Origin: a bacterium
GTDB lineage: Bacteria; Patescibacteriota; Minisyncoccia; Phycocordibacterales; UBA9973
Assembly (NCBI GenBank): GCA_027484965.1
Contig: JAIXRY010000013.1
Location: forward strand, 1-36,400
Length of the DNA stretch: 36,400 nucleotides
Reading direction: 5' to 3'
In this document: piece by piece, positions 1 through 9,620 of the stretch
How the letters are laid out: the number at the start of each line of letters is the position of its first letter
Numbering within the stretch: the stretch's first letter is position 1
Position numbers and translations under genes: made by a program
The notes under the pieces: generated by a model
What the model was told of the DNA's origin: nothing
The model's input: only the letters and a program-made list of their open reading frames with translations
Databases searched by the model: none

Positions 1-2
1 AC

Positions 3-182
3 GTAAATGAGGTTTATGCTAACCTAGATAGCTACGGAACACTTCCTATTATTATTGCGGCTATATTCTTTAGTATTCAAATATATAATCACGCCAAAAC
101 AAAATTTCCCTTTTTACAATTCATTTCTTCCATTTCGACAACTTTTCAAACCGCAAATACCAACCTTGGTATAGTGCAATAA
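3..182 (+). CDS. C-terminal part of an open frame entering the window (VNEVYANLDSYGTLPIIIAAIFFSIQIYNHAKTKFPFLQF...), possibly a host gene or read-through across the prophage junction
   Basis: Frame 3 is open from the window start to a TAA at 180-182. It has a hydrophobic segment and no visible start. Confidence 0.3.
   Translation, partial: VNEVYANLDSYGTLPIIIAAIFFSIQIYNHAKTKFPFLQFISSISTTFQTANTNLGIVQ
84..109 (+). repeat. Putative prophage terminal inverted repeat / transposase end-binding site (TATAATCACGCCAAAACAAAATTTCC)
   Basis: Matches the reverse complement of 36375-36400 at 20/26 positions without gaps, including an identical 13-mer AAACAAAATTTCC. Confidence 0.55.
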
Positions 183-240
183 AATATCCCAACTCCAAGC
201 CATAATATACTATTTCTATCTCTGCCATACTGTCATAATT

Positions 241-270
241 AAGCAGACCGATACTCATCGGTCTGCTTTG
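241..270 (+). terminator. Rho-independent-type hairpin
   Basis: AAGCAGACCGAT-ACTC-ATCGGTCTGCTT, a perfect 12-bp stem followed by TGTTTTTG. Confidence 0.75.
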
Positions 271-304
271 TTTTTGTTATAGAATAACACCAATTGAATG
301 GAGT

Positions 305-332
305 TTTAAACCAACTTTAAACCCACTTTAAA
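305..332. repeat. Phased TTTAAA array (3 copies, 11-bp period)
   Basis: TTTAAA at 305, 316 and 327. Confidence 0.6.
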
Positions 333-1125
333 TCGGGTAATTAGCAGTAAGCACCTCCACTTTAGTCCTGCTCTTGTTGGTGGTTTTGCCATTCACCGCC
401 AACACCTGCTCCACCTTCTTTTGGTGCCAGCCATTCGCATCGGCATACCTTTTCAGTACCTCACTATCATAGCTACTCAATAGGAACTTCCCTTTTAACG
501 TCTGGCACTTCTCCAGCAGGTCAATAAAGTCCTGCTCACTATAACCCTTATAGTGGCCACAGTCGCTATTAAAGTAAGGAGGATCCAAGTAAAAGAAAGT
601 TGCATCTGTATCCCTGCTATTTATTACCCGCAGCGCATCAGTACACTCAATCTGCAACGCCTCAACCCGCTCCTGCAAGCTATCATCAAACATCAGTTTC
701 TTACCATTCAGCTTCTTGGCCACCGTGTTATCAGCCTTACCATATCCGTATGTCCCATCTAATTTACTACTAAAGCCCAACGTACAACAAAGCCAAAACG
801 CCCACGCCCTGGTAACCCGATTAAAGAACTGCGGATACTTCACCACGTGCCAAGCCTTATCGTACTGCAGCCTACTATGTAACGATTGCTCAACCAAGCC
901 CTTAAGCCTCGGAAACCTTGTTTTAAGTATCTGATAGAAGTTCACAACCTCCCCATTCAGGTCATTAATAATTTCCGTCTCACTCGGTTGCTTCGCAAAA
1001 AACAGCGCACCGCCACCAAAGAACGGTTCGCAATAAGCTTTGTGTTCAGGAATCAAAGGGATAATATGGCGCAGCATCCGCTGTTTACCGCCGTAGTAAC
1101 TTACAGGTGTTTTCATTTTTATCAA
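328..1125 (-). CDS. DNA adenine methylase (D12 class N6-MTase, Dam-like)
   Basis: SYYGGKQRML...EPFFGGGALFF at the N-terminus and the DPPYF catalytic motif. Confidence 0.93.
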   Translation of the reverse strand: MIKMKTPVSYYGGKQRMLRHIIPLIPEHKAYCEPFFGGGALFFAKQPSETEIINDLNGEVVNFYQILKTRFPRLKGLVEQSLHSRLQYDKAWHVVKYPQFFNRVTRAWAFWLCCTLGFSSKLDGTYGYGKADNTVAKKLNGKKLMFDDSLQERVEALQIECTDALRVINSRDTDATFFYLDPPYFNSDCGHYKGYSEQDFIDLLEKCQTLKGKFLLSSYDSEVLKRYADANGWHQKKVEQVLAVNGKTTNKSRTKVEVLTANYPI

Positions 1126-1210
1126 GGAGTAGTTAAGTTAGAAGATTATTATTTAATCAAACCCGACTCTAACAATCTACCCTCATAAAAAATCACTTGC
1201 AAGCAAAAAA

Positions 1211-1363
1211 TTACACTTTACCTAAATAAGTATAAGCAGCTGCTAACTGCTCATCACTCATAACAGCCAACTCTGCCAACCGCTCATCAGTCAACGCAAA
1301 CGGCACCTGATACACATTACCAGATGGAGCCACATAGCTTGTCTTAAAACCTATCTCTACCAT
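1211..1363 (-). CDS. Small 50-aa ORF missing from the track (MVEIGFKTSYVAPSGNVYQVPFALTDERLAELAVMSDEQLAAAYTYLGKV)
   Basis: Its ATG (1363-1361) overlaps the end of the tail-fiber ORF (stop 1359-1357). Composition looks protein-like. Confidence 0.6.
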   Translation of the reverse strand: MVEIGFKTSYVAPSGNVYQVPFALTDERLAELAVMSDEQLAAAYTYLGKV

Positions 1364-2538
1364 ACTATTGGCGTGTTTAAAGTAATATACTCCTCATAGT
1401 AGTCAATCAAAACCCTCGTGGCCGTAGCCCTAGTAGTTGTAGTTTCTGAATACATTATAAATCCATAAAAATCCAAAGGAATCTGATGAACATTATTAGC
1501 AGGAGTAAAGGCATAAATAAGTGAATTATTAATCAAAAACCGATATTCAGCATTGGCTCTATCAATCTCAACAGTAAACTTATACCAAGTATTCGCAGCA
1601 ACCGTAGCAGCAACATCTACCTCCGTAAACAAAATCGAACTTTGCGCAACTGCAATTCGCCAAATCAAGTTACCACCATTATTAGTAAGAAAAACAGAAA
1701 AACGACTATCCGAAAAAGGCCCAGTCGTATTTGAAAAACTCCATCCCGCTCTATAATTCGCCCCCGATGTTGGCAACACCTCAAAGTTACAACGCATATT
1801 AAACACAAACTTTGAACTTCCGCTGTGCATTGGGTAGTTACCACCATTAGTAGTATCCCTTCTAATTACCGAAGCGTAAGGAGTATTGGTTTCAATCCTA
1901 TTCCAAGCCACCCCAACAGGATTACCCGCAATAGCACCAGTAGCAGCATCAGGCCTTAAAGCATTAACCAAGTTAAAGCCTACAACATCATTAAAATGTT
2001 GTGCCCAAAACCACTTATTAGGATCTACTGAATTAGAATCATTAAACTCCAAACCAGTTCCAGAGCCATTAACCCTAACCAACTTACCCGCTTGGCCAGT
2101 ATAACTATTTGGAACATCCGCCAAATCAATAAACAACTGAGGCACACCAGGAGGAGTATAAAACTCCAAAGCCGTAGCTGCAGCATTCACCCTCACCGCC
2201 TTTAAGCCCTGCCCAGTGTAACTACTCGGCACATCCCCAAGCTGCGTAAAGTTGGTGATATTATTCCCCAACCTCGTCCACTTAGTTATATCAAACACCC
2301 CATTAGTGGCAGCCGTACAAGCGTACAAAGCACCACTATAAACACAGTTATCGCCCACCGCATAGAAGATTGACTCACTATAAGCCAACCGAATTGCATC
2401 CGTCAACTTAATATAAACCGAGTCCTGCAAATCCAAAATATGCGCACGCAAATCCCCCGCACTTATCTCCTGATTATTATTGTCAGGAAAAAGTACATCC
2501 TTTTGCGTTTGAAGCGATAACCGTGTTTTAGAGCTCAT
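1357..2538 (-). CDS. Phage tail fiber-like protein with duplicated DVPxSYTGQ...VRVN...LEF repeats and a predicted beta-rich C-terminal domain
   Basis: Position at the end of the tail operon; repeated motif; fiber-like composition. Confidence 0.7.
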   Translation of the reverse strand: MSSKTRLSLQTQKDVLFPDNNNQEISAGDLRAHILDLQDSVYIKLTDAIRLAYSESIFYAVGDNCVYSGALYACTAATNGVFDITKWTRLGNNITNFTQLGDVPSSYTGQGLKAVRVNAAATALEFYTPPGVPQLFIDLADVPNSYTGQAGKLVRVNGSGTGLEFNDSNSVDPNKWFWAQHFNDVVGFNLVNALRPDAATGAIAGNPVGVAWNRIETNTPYASVIRRDTTNGGNYPMHSGSSKFVFNMRCNFEVLPTSGANYRAGWSFSNTTGPFSDSRFSVFLTNNGGNLIWRIAVAQSSILFTEVDVAATVAANTWYKFTVEIDRANAEYRFLINNSLIYAFTPANNVHQIPLDFYGFIMYSETTTTRATATRVLIDYYEEYITLNTPIVW

Positions 2539-3383
2539 TAATAAATCCTCCTGATTATTTTAGTCGTGCGATGCGGATCAATCGAACTAGCTTCATAAGA
2601 TCCTATTTCTTCATTTCCTGCACCTATTACTTGAGTTAACCCAACTTGCATTACAGTTGAACCACTACCACTTGCCGATACTTGGCTCGCTCCTTGAAGC
2701 CCACCGCCACTAGTTGCATCATTAATACCAAGCAAGAATGTATTATTAGTAATATCATTCTGCCCAATTTTATGCCTATGCGTAGCACTACCAGCCTCAA
2801 CCCCAACAGTTCCAGTAGTACCCCTTAAATACCTATTATTCAAGTTAGGCATACCATTGTTGCCATTGCACAACGCCCAACCAAGCAAAATGCCAGTACC
2901 CAAACCAGTACCGTCAAACAAAGCATCGTTAAAATCACCGTGCAAATAGCTACCCACTGGTCCCCTCGGTATATGGCTAAAATACTGGGCAAGCCCACTT
3001 GTACCAATCGCAATACTACTCCCTATATTCGTACCACTCACACTTAGAGTATATCTCGCAATTCCAGCCTGTTCGCTACTTAAAAGCTGATAATTACGCT
3101 GAACCGTTTCAGTCCTTGTCAGGATAATCCACTTAGGAGAACTTAAGTCCACAGCAACCGCACCAGCAAACCTTACCAATACACCAGTACCAGCGTTATC
3201 AAAGTAAATAATTCCACTACTTATATTATAGTTACTGCCATTAGGCGTAACCCTACAACCAGTCACCACAATATTGCCATAGCCACTATAAATTAAGTAG
3301 GTATGCAAATGCTGGTTTTGCAAAGCAATCCAGTCCTCATTTACTGCATTTCTGCCGTTTGGAAAGTTTATTAATTGATCCAT
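2538..3383 (-). CDS. Phage tail fiber / collar-like protein
   Basis: Located after the baseplate genes; glycine-rich C-terminus with GWALCNGNNGMPNLNNRYLRGT (tail-collar-like) and a receptor-tip type ending. Confidence 0.7.
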   Translation of the reverse strand: MDQLINFPNGRNAVNEDWIALQNQHLHTYLIYSGYGNIVVTGCRVTPNGSNYNISSGIIYFDNAGTGVLVRFAGAVAVDLSSPKWIILTRTETVQRNYQLLSSEQAGIARYTLSVSGTNIGSSIAIGTSGLAQYFSHIPRGPVGSYLHGDFNDALFDGTGLGTGILLGWALCNGNNGMPNLNNRYLRGTTGTVGVEAGSATHRHKIGQNDITNNTFLLGINDATSGGGLQGASQVSASGSGSTVMQVGLTQVIGAGNEEIGSYEASSIDPHRTTKIIRRIY

Positions 3384-3384
3384 C

Positions 3385-3882
3385 TTAGTAGTATATCACG
3401 TTATAATTGATGCCCGCAAGCACTGTTTCTCTTAATCTAAAAAGCACCTCTTCTAGTTCAGGAGTGCCTGTAAAAGCCACTGGTATTTGAACCGTAAAGC
3501 CAATATTGCTACCTATTTCAGTAATCAAAAACATAGCAGGATCCTCGCCCGATTCCGAGGTTAAAAACATTGGTGTAGCCCTTTCAATCCCCAGTTCTGT
3601 AGTTAAATACATTGATAAAGCTTGGTAAGAACTTTCATTGGTAATAATAATCAATCCCACCTGCCCATCTACCGTCAACTCATTAAGCAGCGCAGTCAAA
3701 GCCAAGGTACCACTATGCCAATTGTATCGGTTTCTGCTCATCCCTACATAAGTAATAAACTCACTATGTAAAGCCGTTAGCCCGTGAAACAGCACCGCTA
3801 ACCACCTAATCATCCCCGCCTTGCGCAACGCAAAAGGCAAGGCCTCATATATAATCTTGAAAGTTGGGAATGTAGTTACCAT
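3385..3882 (-). CDS. Hypothetical tail protein between baseplate J and the fiber
   Basis: Synteny only. Confidence 0.45.
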   Translation of the reverse strand: MVTTFPTFKIIYEALPFALRKAGMIRWLAVLFHGLTALHSEFITYVGMSRNRYNWHSGTLALTALLNELTVDGQVGLIIITNESSYQALSMYLTTELGIERATPMFLTSESGEDPAMFLITEIGSNIGFTVQIPVAFTGTPELEEVLFRLRETVLAGINYNVIYY

Positions 3883-3883
3883 A

Positions 3884-4762
3884 TTACTCCGATATTAAAG
3901 TGAATGTCGAAGCAGATTCCAAAACTATACTACCGCTCCTCGTTTCATAACGCCTGCTATTGGTACCAGTCGAAAGCTGATAGAAGATAACCGTACCATC
4001 AATCTCGCTTGTAGTTGCGAAGTAACTCATAGCACTAAGCTGCAGTAACTTCACATCCTGAACCCCATTTACCGCCTGTATAGCATCAATAACTTCCTGC
4101 ACCTCAACAATCCCATTAAAAGGTAAAGAGTTCAAGTAAGCACTAACCGCAGCTCTGCAATCCGCTTCCACTATGGTAGCAGAATAAAGCGCATTATAGT
4201 GCACTTCAACATTAGCCGTCAAAGCATCCCTAGTCCTACTTACCACTGTAACCGGTAAACCCGCAGGCTTTATATTATTGATATAAGCGTTAAAGCTTGC
4301 CAACTCATCATTACTTAATGGAGCAGGAGCACCGCTCACTTGCTTACTTACCCTAAGCTGCAAAAGCCTATTACCAGCCACCGCAGCAGCGTACTTCACA
4401 ATCTGCTTAGTCGGATCAAGCACAGCATAATACGGCACATAGTCCGCATTCACCAATAACGGATCGCCATACTGAAACGCCTTACTTTTGAACACAAACC
4501 AAGGAGCCGTGCCAGCACTACTATACCTCAACTTGGCATCCACCTCCGCTTGAAACGTATCAAAGAACTTCTCCAAAGTCCAAGTACCAAGCGCAACCAC
4601 ATACAGCCACAACCGCCAAATACCCACCTTACTGCCACTATCTAATGCAGCAGTAGTTGTTTCATAATTGGCAGTGCCTACTGGTGTAAGCCCTAATTCT
4701 TCGGCAGCGCTCTCTTTAAAAGCCACCAAACTATCATATATCTGTGCTATCGTCCTTGCCAT
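3884..4762 (-). CDS. Baseplate J-like protein
   Basis: Baseplate_J-type layout (LPVTVVSRTRDALTANVEVHYNALYS..., VEVQEVIDAIQAVNGVQDVKLLQL) and synteny. Confidence 0.8.
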   Translation of the reverse strand: MARTIAQIYDSLVAFKESAAEELGLTPVGTANYETTTAALDSGSKVGIWRLWLYVVALGTWTLEKFFDTFQAEVDAKLRYSSAGTAPWFVFKSKAFQYGDPLLVNADYVPYYAVLDPTKQIVKYAAAVAGNRLLQLRVSKQVSGAPAPLSNDELASFNAYINNIKPAGLPVTVVSRTRDALTANVEVHYNALYSATIVEADCRAAVSAYLNSLPFNGIVEVQEVIDAIQAVNGVQDVKLLQLSAMSYFATTSEIDGTVIFYQLSTGTNSRRYETRSGSIVLESASTFTLISE

Positions 4763-4764
4763 AT

Positions 4765-5031
4765 CTATTCAAAGTCAGGGGTAAAATCATAATTAAATGC
4801 ACCTTCATCTGGTGCCTGACCAGTGGCAACTACCACTGAATTGGTATTTATATAATCCAACATATCCGCATCAACCACTGCAGGAACTCCTAACTCCTGA
4901 CCAGCCGTTAAGCTATCTGCCAAATCCAAACCATTCAACGCCAACAAGTCAATCAACCCCTCAACAGAGCCTGTTACTTGTATGGCCACATCCTGCAAAT
5001 TCTGACCTGCAACAACTACATACTTACTCAT
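4765..5031 (-). CDS. LysM-like / tail protein X-like small protein
   Basis: YVVVAGQNLQDVAIQVTGSVEGLIDLLALNGL resembles LysM; synteny. Confidence 0.65.
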   Translation of the reverse strand: MSKYVVVAGQNLQDVAIQVTGSVEGLIDLLALNGLDLADSLTAGQELGVPAVVDADMLDYINTNSVVVATGQAPDEGAFNYDFTPDFE

Positions 5032-5305
5032 ATTGCGCCTCGTTTATCAGGTTGCCATTTACTAATTCCAAACGCCTTACAGTCATCCCGTCCAATTCAA
5101 ACTGTAATTGAATAGCCGATAATGGCGAACCGCTATCGTCATTCAAGTAACTCCTTATTCCTACACCCACCACAGGGTTCTGCCTAAACTCCCCCTGATG
5201 CGCTGCCAATATCAATGCCTTATTTTGCTCGGTTGAATTACCAATTACAAAATCCCCATTCTGTACCACAAGGTCTAAATCAGCCCCAATTATTATATCC
5301 TTCAT
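5024..5305 (-). CDS. Baseplate wedge protein (gp46/gp25-like)
   Basis: DLDLVVQNGDFVIGNSTEQNKALILAAHQGEFRQNPVVGVGIRSYLND pattern; synteny. Confidence 0.7.
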   Translation of the reverse strand: MKDIIIGADLDLVVQNGDFVIGNSTEQNKALILAAHQGEFRQNPVVGVGIRSYLNDDSGSPLSAIQLQFELDGMTVRRLELVNGNLINEAQYE

Positions 5306-5306
5306 A

Positions 5307-5900
5307 CTAATGGGTTATTTTTTCGTTAGCCAAATCATTTACTTGTGTCTGAATAAGCGGTGCACCATCGCCAATACTTGTCGGAGGCGCAGGGATTAAA
5401 GTAGGCACACCAGGAGCAGCCGATACGTGAGTATGACTATTAAATAAGGTCTCAAACGTAGTAAGCCTTAACTTCAAATCGCTTACTTCCTTTTGCAAAT
5501 CATTAAAGGCATCCACAGTAGGCTCCACCTTTACCAAGCCTTTAAACTCACCACCATTAAAGCTTATTAAACCATCTTTAAAGGTCATTTCAGAATCGCC
5601 AATCAGCAGCTGCACTTCTTCCAAATCTTCACATTGGATTATACTACCAGCACCATCGCTATTCAATTGTGCCACCAGTACCCAAGTACCAATTTTAGGA
5701 ATCAGTAATAAGCCAGCTTCCGCCAGCGCACTTTGCAACCTTACTTCTTGCGTAGTCCCTTCCTGTAAATGAAGCACCACCGCCAGTCTATTGGCTTTAT
5801 CCACGCTTACCACTTCCGCCAGATAGTGAGGTTTATCCCCACTCGTCAAGTTCTTAAGCAGCTTGCGCACTTCCGTAGTTCTGTTTGCTCCGTTGGCCAT
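5307..5900 (-). CDS. Baseplate spike (gpV-like) protein
   Basis: OB-fold-like N-terminus (VVSVDKANRLAVVLHL...) and synteny between hub and wedge. Confidence 0.6.
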   Translation of the reverse strand: MANGANRTTEVRKLLKNLTSGDKPHYLAEVVSVDKANRLAVVLHLQEGTTQEVRLQSALAEAGLLLIPKIGTWVLVAQLNSDGAGSIIQCEDLEEVQLLIGDSEMTFKDGLISFNGGEFKGLVKVEPTVDAFNDLQKEVSDLKLRLTTFETLFNSHTHVSAAPGVPTLIPAPPTSIGDGAPLIQTQVNDLANEKITH

Positions 5901-6859
5901 TAGTTCAACACCCTCCTTCCTAAAGTGATTTCACGTCTGTAACCATTGGTTCCGCTACTTACCCGCACGGCATCTACTTCATAGGTGCCACTACGTTCTG
6001 GAAAATACTGATCCTGAAACTCCACCAAGTCAGAGTGCTGCACATAAGGCAATCCAAAAGCTGTAAAGCTTCCTTCATAACCATCGTATTTATAAGCATC
6101 TATCTCCGCTTGTGCCACTTTGCGCATCGTTTCGGCATCCTTGGCCACATAGAAAAGGGTTCTTAATTCCCCTTCTTCGTCCGCATCACCCATATTCAAC
6201 TCAATCCGCTTCTTGGTCTTAGGATCTATCCCGATAACCTTAAATCTGATCTTACGTTCTTCCTTGGTTTTAAACTCCAAATTGGTGCTTATCACGTTCT
6301 TGCCTTGGGCAAAAATCACCGTCTTACCTGCTTCTTCAACCAGTCCAGGCAAGCCGACATACAGCTTATTGCCTCGGAAATAGGAGACCAAACTATATTC
6401 ATCGGCAAACTTTTGAAGCACCGTTGCTGCATTATAATTCAACCGCAACCCAGTAAACTGCATATCCAACGGCTTACCAGCCAGCTCTATACTTGGCACT
6501 TTCTCTTTAATAAGGTTCAGTACTTCCGTTAAAGTGGTATTGGCACCATCCTTTTTGATTTCGACTGAACGAAGCAAGAACAAACTATCCTCACACTCAA
6601 TCGTCATCGGGATGTTTGGCGAAACGTGAGTAACATAGCCCGTAAATTCAGTAACTAAGCTACCATTATAGCCCAGCTTTATCTCTACAGCATCGCCTCG
6701 CTTTATTCCGTTTGTGCCCTTAGCAAGTAAACCTTTCAGCCCCGGCAAGGTAATAGTTGCCTTTGCTCCTGGTGATTTCCAAGAGCTCTCCAACCTTACC
6801 CCAGTTACTTGGGTAAACTTGAACTTGCCAACAACTATTTCAAACGATAAAACCAGCAT
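5900..6859 (-). CDS. Phage late control D-like baseplate hub protein
   Basis: Hub-like features (GYVTHVSPN..., FADEYSLVSYFRGNKLYVGLP) and synteny. Confidence 0.75.
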   Translation of the reverse strand: MLVLSFEIVVGKFKFTQVTGVRLESSWKSPGAKATITLPGLKGLLAKGTNGIKRGDAVEIKLGYNGSLVTEFTGYVTHVSPNIPMTIECEDSLFLLRSVEIKKDGANTTLTEVLNLIKEKVPSIELAGKPLDMQFTGLRLNYNAATVLQKFADEYSLVSYFRGNKLYVGLPGLVEEAGKTVIFAQGKNVISTNLEFKTKEERKIRFKVIGIDPKTKKRIELNMGDADEEGELRTLFYVAKDAETMRKVAQAEIDAYKYDGYEGSFTAFGLPYVQHSDLVEFQDQYFPERSGTYEVDAVRVSSGTNGYRREITLGRRVLN

Positions 6860-7542
6860 TACTTCAACAGTTCAAACTCAAAGTCATTATCACTTTCACA
6901 ATTCAATTCATAACTCTGCATTCCTGCAAAGCCCACATCAGCATTAAGCGTTAAGCCTGTAACTATTACTTTATTAATACCCATCAATCGGCAGAGCGTA
7001 TTATCAATACTCACCGCCACCCGCTGCTCTACCAACCTACGCAATGCGCTCACATCACTTTCAGGATAGGCTTCGGGATCTACTTCATTTACTATTACTC
7101 CTTTAATACTTACCTTATAATCTTCTGTGGCCACCAACTCTTTAACCGTACCTCTGCGAGTGCTACCCGCAACCACCGTCCTAATAATGCGCTTCTGCAC
7201 TTGCAAGCTTACCAATGGCTCATTTGGCAACTTATAAGTTCCCAAAGTCGTAGGCATAAAATAGAACTTACCCAAAGGCACACCCGCCCCTGCAGATGGA
7301 TAAACCGTAGCACCTGAATACTCATCGGCCACATTCTGCAACAAGGTCGTTTCATCCTGAAATACCTCCGCTTCATTTACCGCCAATACGCCCTTATTCG
7401 GAAACTTACTTGCATCCTTTGGCGTTTGGCTATCCGTAAACAACCCAAAACCAATAAACGGCAGGGCATTGGCACCGAATATCCTCGCTGTCAAATCCCT
7501 TAGATTAATTTCCCGACTGTATGGCGTTGCGTTGTTAATCAT
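6859..7542 (-). CDS. Conserved phage structural protein (DUF6046-like)
   Basis: Position between tape measure and hub; sequence type common in Bacteroidetes Mu-like phages. Confidence 0.5.
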   Translation of the reverse strand: MINNATPYSREINLRDLTARIFGANALPFIGFGLFTDSQTPKDASKFPNKGVLAVNEAEVFQDETTLLQNVADEYSGATVYPSAGAGVPLGKFYFMPTTLGTYKLPNEPLVSLQVQKRIIRTVVAGSTRRGTVKELVATEDYKVSIKGVIVNEVDPEAYPESDVSALRRLVEQRVAVSIDNTLCRLMGINKVIVTGLTLNADVGFAGMQSYELNCESDNDFEFELLK

Positions 7543-9620
7543 TATCTACTGGTCGCTAATTGTGCATTGTTCAAAACCTTAAACATCAATTCAGTCATCT
7601 GTGCCTCCGCTTCTTCTAAATTTACCGCCATATCATCACTTTGAAGAGTCAGGTTTTCCACCAAGCTCTTTAAGTTAATTACCACCTGCGTGGCTCTCGT
7701 GCCTCCGCTTGCGCTATCACTTACCGCACTATTTATGGTCGCCTTATTTGCCTCCGCATTTGGATCAGTGGCCGTGCCTGGTTGCCCCGGTACTACACCC
7801 GCCTTATTCTTTTCTGCTTCTTTTTTACCTTCGGCAGTTGCAGCATTGTAAGACTCCATAAATGCCTGACCGCTAAACGCCTTCTTCACTTCCTCAAATG
7901 CCCCCGCAGGGTTCCCAGCAAACAGCAATCCTACCGCCTTAACTATACTCCAAATCGTATTGGCTATGCCATTTACAACCCCTCTAAAATCATCCCACAT
8001 TACATACATTGTACCCAAGGCAGCTATCGCAGCCAATATCCAACCCACGAGAGGGATATTATAAATAGCCAAGGTGAATGCCTCAACAGAGAACGTAACA
8101 CCCAAGAAGCTGAACGATAAAGTACCATTTGCCAAAGCTAAAATCCCACTCCACAATGCTTGCGCTTTCGTCCAAGCACTAAACACCCAACCTGTTTGGG
8201 TAGTCAATGCCATATTAACACTTAACGCCAAAAACAAAACTGAAAGCCCCGCCAATAGCGGAGTTATCCAGAACAGATTATCCCCTATAAATCCGAAGGT
8301 GTTAGTCAACCCGATAAGCACCAAATTAAGTGGAGGCAACATATAGCTACCCAATACCAAAGCGGTATTGCTCACCATACTAAGTAACCTATCTACCTCC
8401 CGCATAGTATGCTGACTATTACCAAAGGCAGTCCCTACCTCGTCAACATCCTTCTTCATTGCCCCAAGCACTTCTCCCAGCTTAGCAGTATCATTAATCA
8501 ACACACTTATCGCCTGGTTCGCTTGCGCATCCCTTAGCCCTAAACTATCTAATATACTGGCTTTCTCATCTACACTTTTACCGGCAAGTAAGGTCTGCAA
8601 CTCCCCAACAATCTCAATCATTGGTCTTGCCTTACCTGTTGCATCTTGAAAATCCACACCAATCCCTTTGAAGGCTTCACGCACATCATTCTTACCTAAT
8701 GCAGTAAACAGGTTCTTAATTAAGGTCGTACTCTCCGCAGCTCCATTACCTGCAGCCGTGAAATAAGCAAATAGCCCCGCATTCTCTTCCAGTGTTACCC
8801 CTAAGTTCCTACTACTAGCAACCAGTTGAGGTATCTCTTGGGCAAACTGTTGAAGGTCGCCCGCTCCTACTCTTTTAGCTGCAAAAAGGATATTACCTAT
8901 CTGCTCTGCCGTGTATTCACTACTACCTCCCAAACTACCCATTACATTGGATAGCGCAGAGCCTACCGTATTCACATCCGCAAATCCTGCAGCAGCTCCC
9001 TTTAATGCCACCTGCAAAATATCTTCACTTTTGGCAACATCGTTGGTAATACCTAAAATCTTGTCGAAGGCTTCTGGTATCGCACTTAAATTGGCATAAC
9101 CCGCATCGGTGCCGTAACCCCTAAGCCTATCGCCTAAGCCTGCAAGACCTTCTTCTGTAAGTCCTGCCGTAGTGTTTACCTTGGCTAAACCTGTTTCAAA
9201 CTCTACGCTTTTCGTAACGATGCCAGTCATAGCACCCGCAGCCAATACCAACGGATTACCCAACAATGCCAACTGTGGCACGGCTTGTGTTAACTGCTCC
9301 CGCAACCCACCCATTGCACTCGTGCCAGTGCTACCCAAGTTATCCAATTGCTGGTCAAGCCTGCGTATCTCTTGGTTGTAGGTCCTTATACTTTGAATGT
9401 CCTGCGCATCTACCAAATCCCGTTGAGCAATCAACCGCTCTCTTGCTTGGCGCATCTGCTCCATACTCCCATTGGTAGTACGAAGGCTATCCCTCAAAGC
9501 ATTCTGCCCACCTGCTGCTATGGTTGCTGCTCGGTTTATATCAGAAAAAGCCCGAGCAACATTCGCTGCTGGGCCTGTAACTCTATTCACCAATTCAACA
9601 ATATAACCGTAGGTATTCAT
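7542..9620 (-). CDS. Phage tail tape measure protein
   Basis: 692 aa, N-terminal coiled coil, phage-related minor tail motifs, central hydrophobic segments, located after the chaperone. Confidence 0.9.
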   Translation of the reverse strand: MNTYGYIVELVNRVTGPAANVARAFSDINRAATIAAGGQNALRDSLRTTNGSMEQMRQARERLIAQRDLVDAQDIQSIRTYNQEIRRLDQQLDNLGSTGTSAMGGLREQLTQAVPQLALLGNPLVLAAGAMTGIVTKSVEFETGLAKVNTTAGLTEEGLAGLGDRLRGYGTDAGYANLSAIPEAFDKILGITNDVAKSEDILQVALKGAAAGFADVNTVGSALSNVMGSLGGSSEYTAEQIGNILFAAKRVGAGDLQQFAQEIPQLVASSRNLGVTLEENAGLFAYFTAAGNGAAESTTLIKNLFTALGKNDVREAFKGIGVDFQDATGKARPMIEIVGELQTLLAGKSVDEKASILDSLGLRDAQANQAISVLINDTAKLGEVLGAMKKDVDEVGTAFGNSQHTMREVDRLLSMVSNTALVLGSYMLPPLNLVLIGLTNTFGFIGDNLFWITPLLAGLSVLFLALSVNMALTTQTGWVFSAWTKAQALWSGILALANGTLSFSFLGVTFSVEAFTLAIYNIPLVGWILAAIAALGTMYVMWDDFRGVVNGIANTIWSIVKAVGLLFAGNPAGAFEEVKKAFSGQAFMESYNAATAEGKKEAEKNKAGVVPGQPGTATDPNAEANKATINSAVSDSASGGTRATQVVINLKSLVENLTLQSDDMAVNLEEAEAQMTELMFKVLNNAQLATSR

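Noticed and set aside
1-83. Identifying the host gene at the left edge
   Set aside because: Only a short fragment of an open frame is visible; no recognisable family and the exact prophage junction is unknown.
553-934. Plus-strand ORFs in the track at 553-762 and 716-934
   Set aside because: Antisense to the clear Dam methylase; no protein-family features.
328-1125. Restriction-modification system
   Set aside because: No restriction endonuclease or specificity subunit in the neighbourhood; lone methylase is typical of phages.
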